Source: Treponema sp. (GTDB taxonomy: Bacteria; Spirochaetota; Spirochaetia; Treponematales; Treponemataceae). Taken from it: a stretch of DNA of 64,000 nt. The notes beneath the pieces were generated by a model. It did not search any database, was not told where the DNA came from, and saw nothing but the letters and a program-made list of their open reading frames with translations. Each line of letters starts with the position of its first letter. The first letter of the stretch is position 1. The position numbers and the translations under genes are program-made. Location of the stretch: NCBI GenBank assembly GCA_017449265.1, contig JAFSJW010000014.1, positions 31,565-95,564 on the forward strand, given 5' to 3'. Shown one piece after another: positions 14,377-22,155 of the stretch.

Positions 14377-15069
14377 TCATTTTAGAGATTTTTTGAAAAA
14401 ATCCTGAGCATCTTTTGATAAATTTGAAAACACAGGATTTTCCACAAGTTCTTTTGCAAATTTGTGAAGTTTTATTTCTGCTTTCCTTTGAGGAGTTATA
14501 CCAAGCAATAAGTCATTCACATATTGTATATATTTATCTTGTTCATCCATAGACATATTTGTTTTTTGCCGGATTGAATATTTTAATTCGACAGATGCGT
14601 TTAATCGTTCCAACTCTTCTTCAGATGTAATATCAGCTCGCTCACATAATGAATCAAGATAATAAAAATCCTCGCCATCAATAGTTTGCTTTTCTACAAA
14701 AGTTCCCTCTAACCCCCAAATTTCTATCATTTCATCAAATTCTTTTATATCAATTCCTTTTTGCTCTAATTCAGTTTTGCTGATTCGGTCTCCGGCTTTT
14801 GGATTATCCCCAAATGCTTTGTAAAATATGGGTTCGTCAGGGTAGCCCAGCGTGTTAGCACATAAATTCTTAACGAAAATTTTTAATTCCAGTGGAAGAA
14901 TCTTATTTATACATTCCATTGCAAGATAATGCAATTTTTCTCGTTCGACTATATGTTTTTCGTAGAAGACAGTTGTTCCCCATTCTTCCATTATGCTCAT
15001 ATAATTTGAAGTTTTCTTTTGCAGTTCATCTTTGTAGTTTTTCATGTTTTCGTCTTTATTCATTTTCAT
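14377..15069 (-). CDS. Hypothetical charged helical protein (230 aa)
   Basis: Not recognised. It is strongly charged and mostly helical, with YKDELQKKTSNYMSIMEEWG at the N-terminus, a central acidic DIKEFDEMIEIWGLEG segment and a C-terminal KLHKFAKELVENPVFSNLSK. No signal peptide, membrane helix or known catalytic motif is visible. The start has AGGGAG 6 bases upstream. It lies 11 bases after the YoeB toxin stop on the same strand, so the two are co-transcribed. It could act as an unusual antitoxin, but there is no sequence evidence for that. Confidence 0.65.
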   Translation of the reverse strand: MKMNKDENMKNYKDELQKKTSNYMSIMEEWGTTVFYEKHIVEREKLHYLAMECINKILPLELKIFVKNLCANTLGYPDEPIFYKAFGDNPKAGDRISKTELEQKGIDIKEFDEMIEIWGLEGTFVEKQTIDGEDFYYLDSLCERADITSEEELERLNASVELKYSIRQKTNMSMDEQDKYIQYVNDLLLGITPQRKAEIKLHKFAKELVENPVFSNLSKDAQDFFKKSLK

Positions 15070-15080
15070 TTTGCTCCCTA

Positions 15081-15416
15081 TTATTCTGACAGATTAAGCA
15101 TACTTATAAGCATTTGCTTTTGTGTTTGTTCATTTCCCTTATAATGCTCTTTACAACCGATAATGATTGTATTTGAGTCTCCAGTTTTATCATTTGTCTG
15201 ATATTGATATATCAAGCGATTCTTATCGTCAATCCGCCTTGAATAATTTCCCTTATAGTTACCTTTCAAAACTTCTGGTTTCCCGATTCCATTTAGGGGA
15301 CCATCACGCTGGATAGACATAATCAAACTGTTTATTTTTTCATATTTTGATTTATCTTTACTAAGCCAACTTTTGTAATCATCAAAACCTGTAGTATCAA
15401 ATACCGTGTATTTCAT
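15081..15416 (-). CDS. yoeB: YoeB/Txe-family mRNA interferase toxin
   Basis: Ribosome-dependent RNase toxin of type II systems. The family core is clear: LIMSIQRDGPLNGIGKPEVL, LKGNYKGNYSRRIDDKNRLIY (E, R and K positions of the active site) and a C-terminal CKEHYKG with the His-Tyr pair. At 111 aa it is about 25 residues longer than classic YoeB, from a polar tail TQKQMLISMLNLSE. No YefM-like antitoxin precedes it; the upstream gene encodes a 242-aa zinc-ribbon protein. Catalytic residues appear intact, so a neutralising partner should exist nearby or elsewhere. Confidence 0.85.
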   Translation of the reverse strand: MKYTVFDTTGFDDYKSWLSKDKSKYEKINSLIMSIQRDGPLNGIGKPEVLKGNYKGNYSRRIDDKNRLIYQYQTNDKTGDSNTIIIGCKEHYKGNEQTQKQMLISMLNLSE

Positions 15417-15471
15417 AAATCCCTCATCGATTTTTCTTCCAGTAAATTTGCATTACTAAAAAGAAAAATCA

Positions 15472-16200
15472 TTATTTTGCCTTATCTTTTCCTCTAATTT
15501 CAATATTTTCTCCATTCTTTTTGTGGAGAATTGCTTTTGGGACACTCGTACTGCTTGGGGAATCGCAATTATCACCTTGCGTCATACCAACCGCTACTTT
15601 TGGGACACTCGTATCGCTTGGGAAATCGCAATTATCAATATTCCTTTGCTGAAAAAATCGTAAATAAGCCTTTAAACTGGCTCGAACAGCACCTGAATAT
15701 TTTTTGCCAATTTCTGAATATTCACCATCGATGTATTTGTTGAATATATTTTGAAGAGTTCTAATATCATCTATGTCATAAAAGCTTGTTGGTGTCTGTG
15801 TATATTCACAGTAGTGTCTTTGAGCTAATTTAAATCCACATATATAATTGTTTGCGCTTGCCTCAGTTTTGCCATCATTTTTTAGCAACCAATCGTGAAA
15901 ATCTTTTTTTACTGTTAAGTTTTCATTTTGTTTTACAATGAGAACTTTCCTGTGCAGATTCAATTGAGTTTTGCATTCTTGGTTCTCGGTGTTGTCAATT
16001 GTTTTCCAAAATAAATCATCATCATCAGCTCTTTCAATAGCTTTTTCAAAGTCTCCGTCTTCTATTTCGAAAGCTTGTCCGCATTTTGTGCATTCATAAC
16101 AAAATAATCCATTACTTAGCATTTCAGTTTTTAAGACTGTGCTACCACAGTTAGGACATCGCTTATTGAGTCTGTTAATCATATATAAATTTTTCTCCAT
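15472..16200 (-). CDS. Zinc-ribbon protein with a short tandem repeat
   Basis: A 242-aa protein. The N-terminal zinc ribbon has C15-x2-C18 and C34-x2-C37-x2-C40 (RCPNCGSTVL and CYECTKCGQAFE), followed by an acidic segment. A middle region (FHDWLLKNDGKTEASANNY, KAYLRFF) resembles the helical N-terminal domains fused to McrB-type or integrase-type proteins. The C-terminal end carries two copies of a 21-residue unit (NCDxPSxTSVPKA) encoded by a 63-bp repeat. A -10 TATAAT lies about 80 bases upstream. Role unknown; it is the first gene of a unit with yoeB and the 230-aa protein. Confidence 0.65.
   Translation of the reverse strand: MEKNLYMINRLNKRCPNCGSTVLKTEMLSNGLFCYECTKCGQAFEIEDGDFEKAIERADDDDLFWKTIDNTENQECKTQLNLHRKVLIVKQNENLTVKKDFHDWLLKNDGKTEASANNYICGFKLAQRHYCEYTQTPTSFYDIDDIRTLQNIFNKYIDGEYSEIGKKYSGAVRASLKAYLRFFQQRNIDNCDFPSDTSVPKVAVGMTQGDNCDSPSSTSVPKAILHKKNGENIEIRGKDKAK
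15534..15645 (-). repeat. 63-bp tandem repeat within the zinc-ribbon gene
   Basis: CTTTTGGGACACTCGTA followed by GCTTGGG-AATCGCAATTATCA occurs at 15534 and again at 15597, a period of 63 bases (21 codons), with a few substitutions. Both copies are in frame and encode NCDxPSxTSVPK. The copies are near the 3' end of the gene. Confidence 0.8.
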
Positions 16201-16279
16201 GATAATTTCTTTAATGTAACAAAGAATTTTTTATACGATGTTGCTGTTTTTCATTGTCGAACAATCTCTCTATATTTTG

Positions 16280-16285
16280 ATTATA
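16280..16285 (-). promoter_or_regulatory. Extended -10 element for the zinc-ribbon/yoeB unit
   Basis: Minus-strand TATAAT preceded by TGA (extended -10, TGnTATAAT), about 80 bases upstream of the zinc-ribbon start at 16200. The -35 is poor, which is common for extended -10 promoters. Confidence 0.45.
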
Positions 16286-16424
16286 TCATAAGATCAAATA
16301 AAATTTAATTCTTTTGCTTAACAACTATCCGTATTAAAGAAAACCTCTGTCTTTTTTCCATTCATTCGGGAACTCGCTGCCGTTCATCACAGTAGCAAGC
16401 CCCCTCCACACCCACCCCCTCACA

Positions 16425-16784
16425 TCACATAGCCAACATAAGCCCCAGAATCCCGAAAATCAAAATGAAAAATCCGATGAACGCAAGCATGAAGCGCGTG
16501 AAATGACGCACATATTCTTTGTGGTTCATCCAAGCCATGGGATTTTTGCTGAACTCGGCGTAGTATTCGGCGGTGTAGGAGTCCAGTCGCAGGCGGTCAT
16601 AATCGCTCATTGCTTGGCGGCAGCTTTCCAGATTTTTATGCTGGGGGCAAACAGCGCATTTTTCTTTGCTACATCTTTTGAACTGAACTTTGCAGAAGCA
16701 GGCGGCACGGGTTTTCCCTAGTTCGCGGACGGCTAGGTCGGTGAAGGTCTCTTGTCTTGTGACAATTTTCATTTCTTGTTCCAT
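16425..16784 (-). CDS. Cysteine-rich membrane-anchored protein (119 aa)
   Basis: Residues ~28-60 contain six cysteines (ACFCKVQF, RCSKEKCAVCPQH, ESCRQAM), suggesting a small metal- or Fe-S-binding domain. The C-terminus has one long membrane helix (FMLAFIGFFILIFGILGLML), so it is a tail-anchored or bitopic protein. The ATG has GGAGGAAAC upstream, overlapping the stop of the 56-aa gene, so the two form an operon. No family recognised. Confidence 0.7.
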   Translation of the reverse strand: MEQEMKIVTRQETFTDLAVRELGKTRAACFCKVQFKRCSKEKCAVCPQHKNLESCRQAMSDYDRLRLDSYTAEYYAEFSKNPMAWMNHKEYVRHFTRFMLAFIGFFILIFGILGLMLAM

Positions 16785-16795
16785 AGTTTCCTCCG

Positions 16796-16966
16796 TTATT
16801 TTGTTTCGATATTCCGTGTGTTTGAAAATTCCTCTTCCTCTTCTTTCATCATTTCATCGATGAATTTGGAGTTCCTGTATCCCTGCCAAAACGGCTCGTT
16901 CAAGAAGACCATCAGAAAGATGGTCACAACAAGCAGCAGCAAAAATCCTACAAAAGCTATTTCCAT
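16796..16966 (-). CDS. Small single-pass membrane protein (56 aa)
   Basis: MEIAFVGFLLLLVVTIFLMV forms one N-terminal membrane helix, followed by NEPFWQGYRNSKFIDEMM and an acidic stretch EEEEEF, ending NIETK. A strong Shine-Dalgarno GGAGG lies 7 bases upstream. The stop TAA overlaps the ribosome-binding site of the cysteine-rich membrane protein gene, so the two are probably translated together and may form a complex. Too short for most gene callers. Confidence 0.65.
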   Translation of the reverse strand: MEIAFVGFLLLLVVTIFLMVFLNEPFWQGYRNSKFIDEMMKEEEEEFSNTRNIETK

Positions 16967-17021
16967 ACAAATCCTCCTTCGCCGAGTTTCATTTACTCAG
17001 CATAGCAAGCATAAATCAGTC

Positions 17022-18404
17022 TCATTCCCAAGTCACGGGAATGCTTTCGTCACAGAGCAAAAATAATTTCCACAAAAACAGAAGGGCTTCTTCATCTTCT
17101 TTTAGAAAATAAGGGACGAAGGCTTTTTTTATCACGAAAGTCACATTCAGTTTTTTGTTATAGACTTCAACGGGCACCGGCAAGTCTGCGTTTATCTTTC
17201 CGCCACAGAGGGATAAAAGAGAAATCATCTCCCTGTCCGGGTTTTGCTGTATAAGAGCCTCAAGCAAGTTGCTTTTGCCGTCAGTTATTGAATTCACCTC
17301 TGCACCATGCTCAATCAGAAATGAAGCCATTTTGACATTATTATTTAAAACAGCTATGCGAAGGGCTGTCCCATCAGAAATTGTCTTTGCATTTATGTCC
17401 GCTCCGTACTTAATCAGAAGTTCCGCCGCCTGAATATTATTGTTAAAGACCGCCCACATGAGAGGGGTAAAGAGATTGTTTTTCAAGCCCTTGTTGGCAT
17501 CTGAGCCGCATTGCAGGAGAAATTCAAGTTCTTCCATATATAAGCGATTACAGTCTTCAGAGGAGAATGTGCCTGCCTCGATAAGAGCAAACAAATCATA
17601 TCTTGCCCCGTATTTCACAAGAACTTTCCCTGCTTCCAGTGCTTTTTCCGATTTGGCAAGATTTAATGAAGAAAAATCTGGCCCGTAACCGTTTGTGTAA
17701 TTCACATCCAGCCCTTGTCTAATCAAAAATTCGCATATTTGAGGATTGTTGTTAACGATGGCAATATCAAGTAAAGATGCAAGCGAGTTTTTATTATGGA
17801 AATTTAAATTCGCCCCCCTTTTGGCATAAAGTTTAATTTTCTCCAAGTCTCCGTTGTTTACAGCCTCGCAAAGCCTGGCTTCTGTCTTGTATCTGTCACT
17901 TTCCCAAAATTCTTCAGTAAAAATTGGATTGATATCCAAATGAAAGCAATAAAGCCCTGTCTTTGACGGAGAATAAAAGGCTGCTGTGTAGGTCGTTTCG
18001 TCAATGCCTGTGGGAATGGTAAATTCTTCGTCTCGAGCGAATTTTTCAAGAATATCCAGATTTATCTTTGCGGAAAGCTTATATTTGTAATTCTGCTCAT
18101 TGAATCTTGTGTCAGTCTCCTCGTAGAATTTTTCAAGCCTGTCAAAATCCTTTTGAGTTATAGGAGATTCATCTGGCGTAAACCAGATGTCCATCAGGCT
18201 GATATAGGCCATGGAGTCAGAGTGATAGACATAGAAAATAGCACAGTTTGAATCAGGAGCAGATTTTTGTTTGTTTCCGATATGCAACATGCCGCTCCAA
18301 TTGAGGATTTCTTGAAATCTGTAATGAAGCATGTTAAGCCTCTGTCCGCCAATAAAAAATCCCTTTTCAGAAAGGTTGATGTCAATCCTGTGATTGTTTC
18401 CCAT
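17022..18404 (-). CDS. Ankyrin-repeat protein
   Basis: About 460 aa. The N-terminal ~170 residues are a non-repeat domain (DINLSEKGFFIGGQRLNMLH ... EFTIPTGIDETTYTAAFYSP). Then at least five ankyrin repeats follow, e.g. LEKIKLYAKRGANLNFHNKN, NPQICEFLIRQGLDVNYTNG, TPLMWAVFNNNIQAAELLIK and LRIAVLNNNVKMASFLIEHG. The end is CDESIPVTWE. Cytosolic; ankyrin repeats bind proteins, and the partner is unknown. I prefer the second ATG (18404), with GGGAG at 6 bases, over ATG 18410. A C-terminal remnant of a paralogue lies just upstream (18494-18575). Confidence 0.85.
   Translation of the reverse strand: MGNNHRIDINLSEKGFFIGGQRLNMLHYRFQEILNWSGMLHIGNKQKSAPDSNCAIFYVYHSDSMAYISLMDIWFTPDESPITQKDFDRLEKFYEETDTRFNEQNYKYKLSAKINLDILEKFARDEEFTIPTGIDETTYTAAFYSPSKTGLYCFHLDINPIFTEEFWESDRYKTEARLCEAVNNGDLEKIKLYAKRGANLNFHNKNSLASLLDIAIVNNNPQICEFLIRQGLDVNYTNGYGPDFSSLNLAKSEKALEAGKVLVKYGARYDLFALIEAGTFSSEDCNRLYMEELEFLLQCGSDANKGLKNNLFTPLMWAVFNNNIQAAELLIKYGADINAKTISDGTALRIAVLNNNVKMASFLIEHGAEVNSITDGKSNLLEALIQQNPDREMISLLSLCGGKINADLPVPVEVYNKKLNVTFVIKKAFVPYFLKEDEEALLFLWKLFLLCDESIPVTWE
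17023..17043. repeat. Palindrome copy: CATTCCC-AAGTCAC-GGGAATG
   Basis: Perfect 7-bp arms around a 7-bp loop, forming the last codons (IPVTWE) of the ankyrin gene. The same 21 bases recur exactly at 18501-18521. Confidence 0.7.
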
Positions 18405-18493
18405 ATTCATCTCCCGAATACACTGTATGAGAAAATCGTTAGCTTGCGGTCAACTCGCAGTTGACTTTCCTCGTTCTTGCCGTAAAATATAAT

Positions 18494-18575
18494 TTAAAGC
18501 CATTCCCAAGTCACGGGAATGATTTTGTTGCAAAAATAGCGCAGTTTAATTTCTGAGCAGTAAATTTTTGGAGAT
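18494..18575 (-). pseudogene. C-terminal remnant of a second ankyrin-type gene
   Basis: The minus-strand frame reads SPKIYCSEIKLRYFCNKIIPVTWEWL and stop, parallel to the intact gene's LFLLCDESIPVTWE end (matching C and IPVTWE). Only about 26 codons remain, and upstream the frame is closed. It includes the palindrome copy at 18501-18521. It is best explained as the tail of a tandem paralogue deleted by recombination. Confidence 0.45.
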
Positions 18576-18671
18576 GGGGAGGGGAGATTTATGTCCATCA
18601 TGGCAGGAGAGATGTTTAGGGGGAGGAAAAATGGGATTTTTTTTCAATCAAAAAGTAATGGAGGAAATAAT

Positions 18672-18968
18672 ATGTCAGCTATAGCAACATTTAAAACAAA
18701 ATATGAGAATCACACAATTATCTACAATGTAGAACCATGTTTTCCAGGCTATAAATTAGAATTGAGTATAGATGACCGCTTTTGGGATTCCGCAAAGAGT
18801 ACAGATAGATCTGATCCAAGAAATATTGATTTACAGGGATCATTTGTAGAAAAAGGCGAAGATTTTATAGTTTTGGTTCGACTCAAAAAAACTTTTTCAG
18901 ACTTAGTGGATATAGCTCCTACTTTGTATATCAATAATAAAGAAGTTCCTCTTATTAGAACAAATTAA
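18672..18968 (+). CDS. Hypothetical protein (98 aa)
   Basis: Starts MSAIATFKTKYENHTIIYNV and ends YINNKEVPLIRTN. Alternating hydrophobic/polar residues suggest a beta-sandwich. No signal peptide or known motif. I chose the ATG at 18672 behind GGAGGAAATAAT; the longer frame from 18591 includes a broken MGFFFNQKVMEE-like start of another gene (compare the start at 12902) and is less likely. Not recognised. Confidence 0.6.
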   Translation: MSAIATFKTKYENHTIIYNVEPCFPGYKLELSIDDRFWDSAKSTDRSDPRNIDLQGSFVEKGEDFIVLVRLKKTFSDLVDIAPTLYINNKEVPLIRTN

Positions 18969-19024
18969 CTTTGGTTAAAAACAATCTTTTTCAAAAAGAA
19001 TAGCGATAGATGGCTTAGTTTTCC

Positions 19025-19130
19025 TGCACAGAAATCAAAGATTTCTGTCTTTGCTTTTTGCGGGCATCCGTGCTAGCAGATTTTTCATAAAACGAACGCC
19101 AGTTCTCTTTAATGGGGGCTGGCGATTTTT
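19025..19130 (+). repeat. Three-hairpin repeat ending in a terminator, copy 2
   Basis: Same order as the copy at 12144: a CAGAAATC-aa-AGATTTCTG hairpin, a degraded GCGGGCATCCGTGC-TAGC arm, then AACGCCAG (to 19102) with CTGGCG (19119-19124) followed by ATTTTTAT. It lies at the right end of the accessory block and would terminate the 98-aa gene. Confidence 0.65.
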
Positions 19131-19155
19131 ATACATATTTCTTTAATAAGAAATT

Positions 19156-19189
19156 ACGGTGGTTGACCTTAGTCTGAACCACCGTTTTT
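19156..19189 (+). terminator. Rho-independent terminator
   Basis: Nine-base perfect stem ACGGTGGTT (19156-19164) with AACCACCGT (19177-19185) and T5. It reads rightward directly after the repeat-derived terminator, so it doubles the stop for plus-strand transcription before the leftward nitroreductase gene. Confidence 0.75.
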
Positions 19190-19226
19190 GCGTTTACTGA
19201 GTCCGCCGAATATCAAGGATGAAACT

Positions 19227-19751
19227 TTACGCCCAAATAACACGGTCGGGCTTTCGTTCAGCCGGGCTTGGAAGTTCACAGTCAGCGTAACCGACAGCGC
19301 AATGCCCGATTCCTTCCCATTCTCCTTCAATACCAAGCTCTTTCAGAATTTTCTTTCCTTCATCGCTCTCAAATTCTTCCTTTGCGCGGTGAATCCAGAT
19401 TGAGCCAAGCCCCAGGAAATGAGCGGCTGCCATAAGATTTCCCATCACAAGGCTTCCGTCATACACCCGATTTCCCCAGTCTTTCTGCGCAAGAACAATA
19501 AGGATTACAGGCGCACCATAGAACGGGTCAAATCCCGCATCCCAGCCGCCTATTTTTCTGTTCATCTCGGAAATACGAGCGCGAAGCTCTGGATTGGTCA
19601 CGACAAGAATCTTTGTGTTCTGAGTGCCTTTTGCACTTGCTGCGTAAAGACCTGCGTTTACAATTTGTTCCAAATCGTCTTTTTTAGGCATCTGTGCCTT
19701 GTACTTACGGATGCTCCTCCGCCCAATCAATGTTTTTATGGTCTCGTTCAT
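19227..19751 (-). CDS. Nitroreductase-family FMN oxidoreductase
   Basis: A 174-aa flavoenzyme of the NfsA/NfsB fold using FMN and NAD(P)H. N-terminal MNETIKTLIGRRSIRKYK carries the RRSIRxY FMN-phosphate motif. AGLYAASAKGTQNTKILVV and DGSLVMGNLMAAAHFLGLGS are the other cofactor contacts, and GIGHCAVGY the conserved C-terminal strand. The start MNETIK is used because GGAGG lies 9 bases upstream within the longer frame. It is the first core-like gene after the accessory region. The physiological substrate is unknown. Confidence 0.9.
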   Translation of the reverse strand: MNETIKTLIGRRSIRKYKAQMPKKDDLEQIVNAGLYAASAKGTQNTKILVVTNPELRARISEMNRKIGGWDAGFDPFYGAPVILIVLAQKDWGNRVYDGSLVMGNLMAAAHFLGLGSIWIHRAKEEFESDEGKKILKELGIEGEWEGIGHCAVGYADCELPSPAERKPDRVIWA

Positions 19752-19888
19752 AAAACATTCCTCCATTATTTTAATGATAACATGGATTTTTACTAAAGAT
19801 GAAGAATTTGCTCCATTTCAAAATCTAGCTTGTATGAATTTTTGTTATCCATTTGGTTGTTCTTTTGCTTGGTTCAACATGATTTCTA

Positions 19889-19937
19889 AATAAGCCTGCA
19901 GAAAAATTCTTTCTAGAATTTATTCTGCAGGCTTATT
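19889..19937. terminator. Bidirectional terminator between nitroreductase and nrdD
   Basis: Long inverted repeat: AATAAGCCTGCAG with CTGCAGGCTTATT, with an inner AATTCT-TTCT-AGAATT stem. It lies 20 bases beyond the nrdD stop and could end leftward transcription. Confidence 0.65.
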
Positions 19938-19956
19938 GCATTTTTCCTGCCAGCTC

Positions 19957-22155
19957 TTAAATATGCAGAACTCTGTCCTGGATTTCTTGAGTGCGCCCTT
20001 GATTCCAGTACTGAGTCCCGATGTAGCCGCATGTGCGCCGCGCAACGTTCATCGTGGACTGGTCTTTGTTGCCGCACTGCGGACATTGCCAGACGAGCTT
20101 ATTGTCGCCATCCGTCACGATGCGGATTTCACCCGTGTAGCCGCACTTTTGGCAGCAGTCGGATTTTGTGTTCAGCTCCGCGTACATGATGTTTTCGTAA
20201 ATGTGCTTCAAAATTGCCATGACAGCGGGAATGTTGTTCTCCATGTTCGGAACTTCCACATAGCTCACGGCTCCGCCCGGGGAAAGTTCCTGAAACTGGC
20301 TCTCGAATGAGAGCTTTGAGAACGCATCGATTTTTTCCGACACATGAACATGGTACGAGTTTGTGATGTAGTTCTTGTCCGTCACGCCCTCAATTTCGCC
20401 GAACCGCTTTTTGAGGCACTTTGCAAACTTGTATGTTGTGGACTCAAGAGGCGTTCCGTAGAGTGAAAAATCGATATTGTGCATTTTCTTCCACTCAGCG
20501 CACTTCTCGTTCATCTTTTTCATCACATCAATTGCGAACGGCGTTGCGTCCGGGTTTGTATGCGATTTTCCTGTCATGTAACGCACGCACTCGCAAAGCC
20601 CCGCGTAGCCGAGAGAAATAGTGGAGTAGCCGTTGAACAAGAGCTTGTCGATTGTCTCGCCTTTTTTGAGCCGTGCCAAAGCCCCGTTCTGCCACAAGAT
20701 AGGCGCAACATCGCTCGGAGTGCCCAAAAGCCGCTCGTGTCTTCTGAGAAGTGCCTTGTGACAAAGTTCCAGACGCTCGTCAAAAATCTTCCAGAATGAA
20801 TCGTAATCGCCACCTGAAGAACATGCCACATCCACAAGGTTTATAGTGACTACGCCCTGATTGAACCTTCCGTAGTACTTGTGCTTGCCAGGCTCGTAAT
20901 TTCCTGCGTTTGCGATGTTTCCAACGCCTGCGCCGGTGAAACGGTCTGGAGTGAGGAATGAGCGACAGCCCATGCAAGTATACACATCGCCTTTAAGCTC
21001 AAGCATTTTCTTTTCAGAAATGTAGTCAGGAACAAGCCGGCGCGCGGTGCATTTTGCCGCAAGCTCGGTCAGGTAGTAGTACGGAGAGCCTTCGTCCACA
21101 TTATCGTTCTCAAGAACATAGATGAGCTTGGGGAATGCCGGCATAACCCAGAATCCAGATTCATTCTTTACGCCCTGATAACGCTGCTTGAGGACTTCTT
21201 CGATTATCATGGCCAGGTCTTTTTTCTCCTGCGCGTTCCGGGCTTCGTTCAAGTACATGAACACGGTTACAAAAGGAGCCTGTCCGTTCGTAGTCATAAG
21301 GGTAACAACCTGATATTGAATCGTCTGAACGCCGCGCTTTATTTCATCGCGGAGACGCATATCCACAATGGCTTTTTTCTGTTCTTCCGTGTACTCGCCC
21401 GCGCGTGACTCAACTTCTCGGATTTCTTTGAGAAACTTCTGGCGGCTAACCTCAACGAAAGGAGCCAGGTGCGTGAGCGAAACGCTCTGACCACCGTACT
21501 GGCTTGATGCAACCTGTGCGATTATCTGCGTGGCAATATTGCACGCCGTTGAGAATGAGTGCGGCTTGTCGATTTTTGTGCCTGAAATGACCGTTCCGTT
21601 CTGGAGCATATCTTCCAAGTTCACAAGGTCGCAATTGTGCATATGCTGGGCAAAATAATCCGAGTCATGGAAATGGATGATTCCATCATTGTGGGCCTGC
21701 ACAATGTCCTCGTCAAGCAAAAACCTCTTGGTGATGTCCTTGGACACCTCGCCCGCCATATAGTCGCGCTGAACGGATACGACTGTTGGGTTTTTGTTTG
21801 AATTCTCCTGCTTGACTTCCTCATTGTTACATTCAAGCAGGGACATAATCTGGCTGTCAGTTGAATTCGCCTTTCTGAGCAACTCGTGCTGGTATCTGTA
21901 TGTAATGTATTTTTTTGCTATTGCAAAAGCTGATTCTTCCATGATTGCGTCTTCAACCAAATCCTGAATGGCTTCGACATTCATCTCGTGATTTTCGTCT
22001 TCGCACTGTTTCTGGATTTTTTCGGCAATCATTTGAATCTGCTCATTTTTAAGCTGTTCGGAAAGAGGAACTTCATTGCTTGCTTTTGTTACGGCAGTAA
22101 TGATTTTGTTGATGTCGAAATCTACTTCTTCACCGTTTCGCTTAATAATTTTCAT
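19957..22155 (-). CDS. nrdD: Anaerobic ribonucleoside-triphosphate reductase (class III)
   Basis: Oxygen-sensitive glycyl-radical enzyme that makes dNTPs from NTPs, with formate as reductant. The 732-aa protein begins at MKIIKRNGEEVDFDINKI, an ATP-cone regulatory domain (~1-90). The catalytic barrel contains HFHDSDYFAQHMHNCDLVNL. The C-terminal zinc site is CQKCGYTGEI/CPQCGN, and the glycyl-radical motif RTCGYIG lies near the end. I rejected the longer frame starting at 22314; the ATG at 22155 has GAGGGG upstream. The activase gene nrdG is not adjacent. A NrdR box at 22250 points to dNTP-responsive repression. Confidence 0.96.
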   Translation of the reverse strand: MKIIKRNGEEVDFDINKIITAVTKASNEVPLSEQLKNEQIQMIAEKIQKQCEDENHEMNVEAIQDLVEDAIMEESAFAIAKKYITYRYQHELLRKANSTDSQIMSLLECNNEEVKQENSNKNPTVVSVQRDYMAGEVSKDITKRFLLDEDIVQAHNDGIIHFHDSDYFAQHMHNCDLVNLEDMLQNGTVISGTKIDKPHSFSTACNIATQIIAQVASSQYGGQSVSLTHLAPFVEVSRQKFLKEIREVESRAGEYTEEQKKAIVDMRLRDEIKRGVQTIQYQVVTLMTTNGQAPFVTVFMYLNEARNAQEKKDLAMIIEEVLKQRYQGVKNESGFWVMPAFPKLIYVLENDNVDEGSPYYYLTELAAKCTARRLVPDYISEKKMLELKGDVYTCMGCRSFLTPDRFTGAGVGNIANAGNYEPGKHKYYGRFNQGVVTINLVDVACSSGGDYDSFWKIFDERLELCHKALLRRHERLLGTPSDVAPILWQNGALARLKKGETIDKLLFNGYSTISLGYAGLCECVRYMTGKSHTNPDATPFAIDVMKKMNEKCAEWKKMHNIDFSLYGTPLESTTYKFAKCLKKRFGEIEGVTDKNYITNSYHVHVSEKIDAFSKLSFESQFQELSPGGAVSYVEVPNMENNIPAVMAILKHIYENIMYAELNTKSDCCQKCGYTGEIRIVTDGDNKLVWQCPQCGNKDQSTMNVARRTCGYIGTQYWNQGRTQEIQDRVLHI

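Noticed and set aside
18591..18671. Upstream part of the frame ending at 18968
   Set aside because: Contains what looks like the broken start of another gene (MGFFFNQK); the ATG at 18672 has the better ribosome-binding site.
19957..20310. Long plus-strand frame opposite the nrdD end
   Set aside because: Shadow of the nrdD coding sequence.
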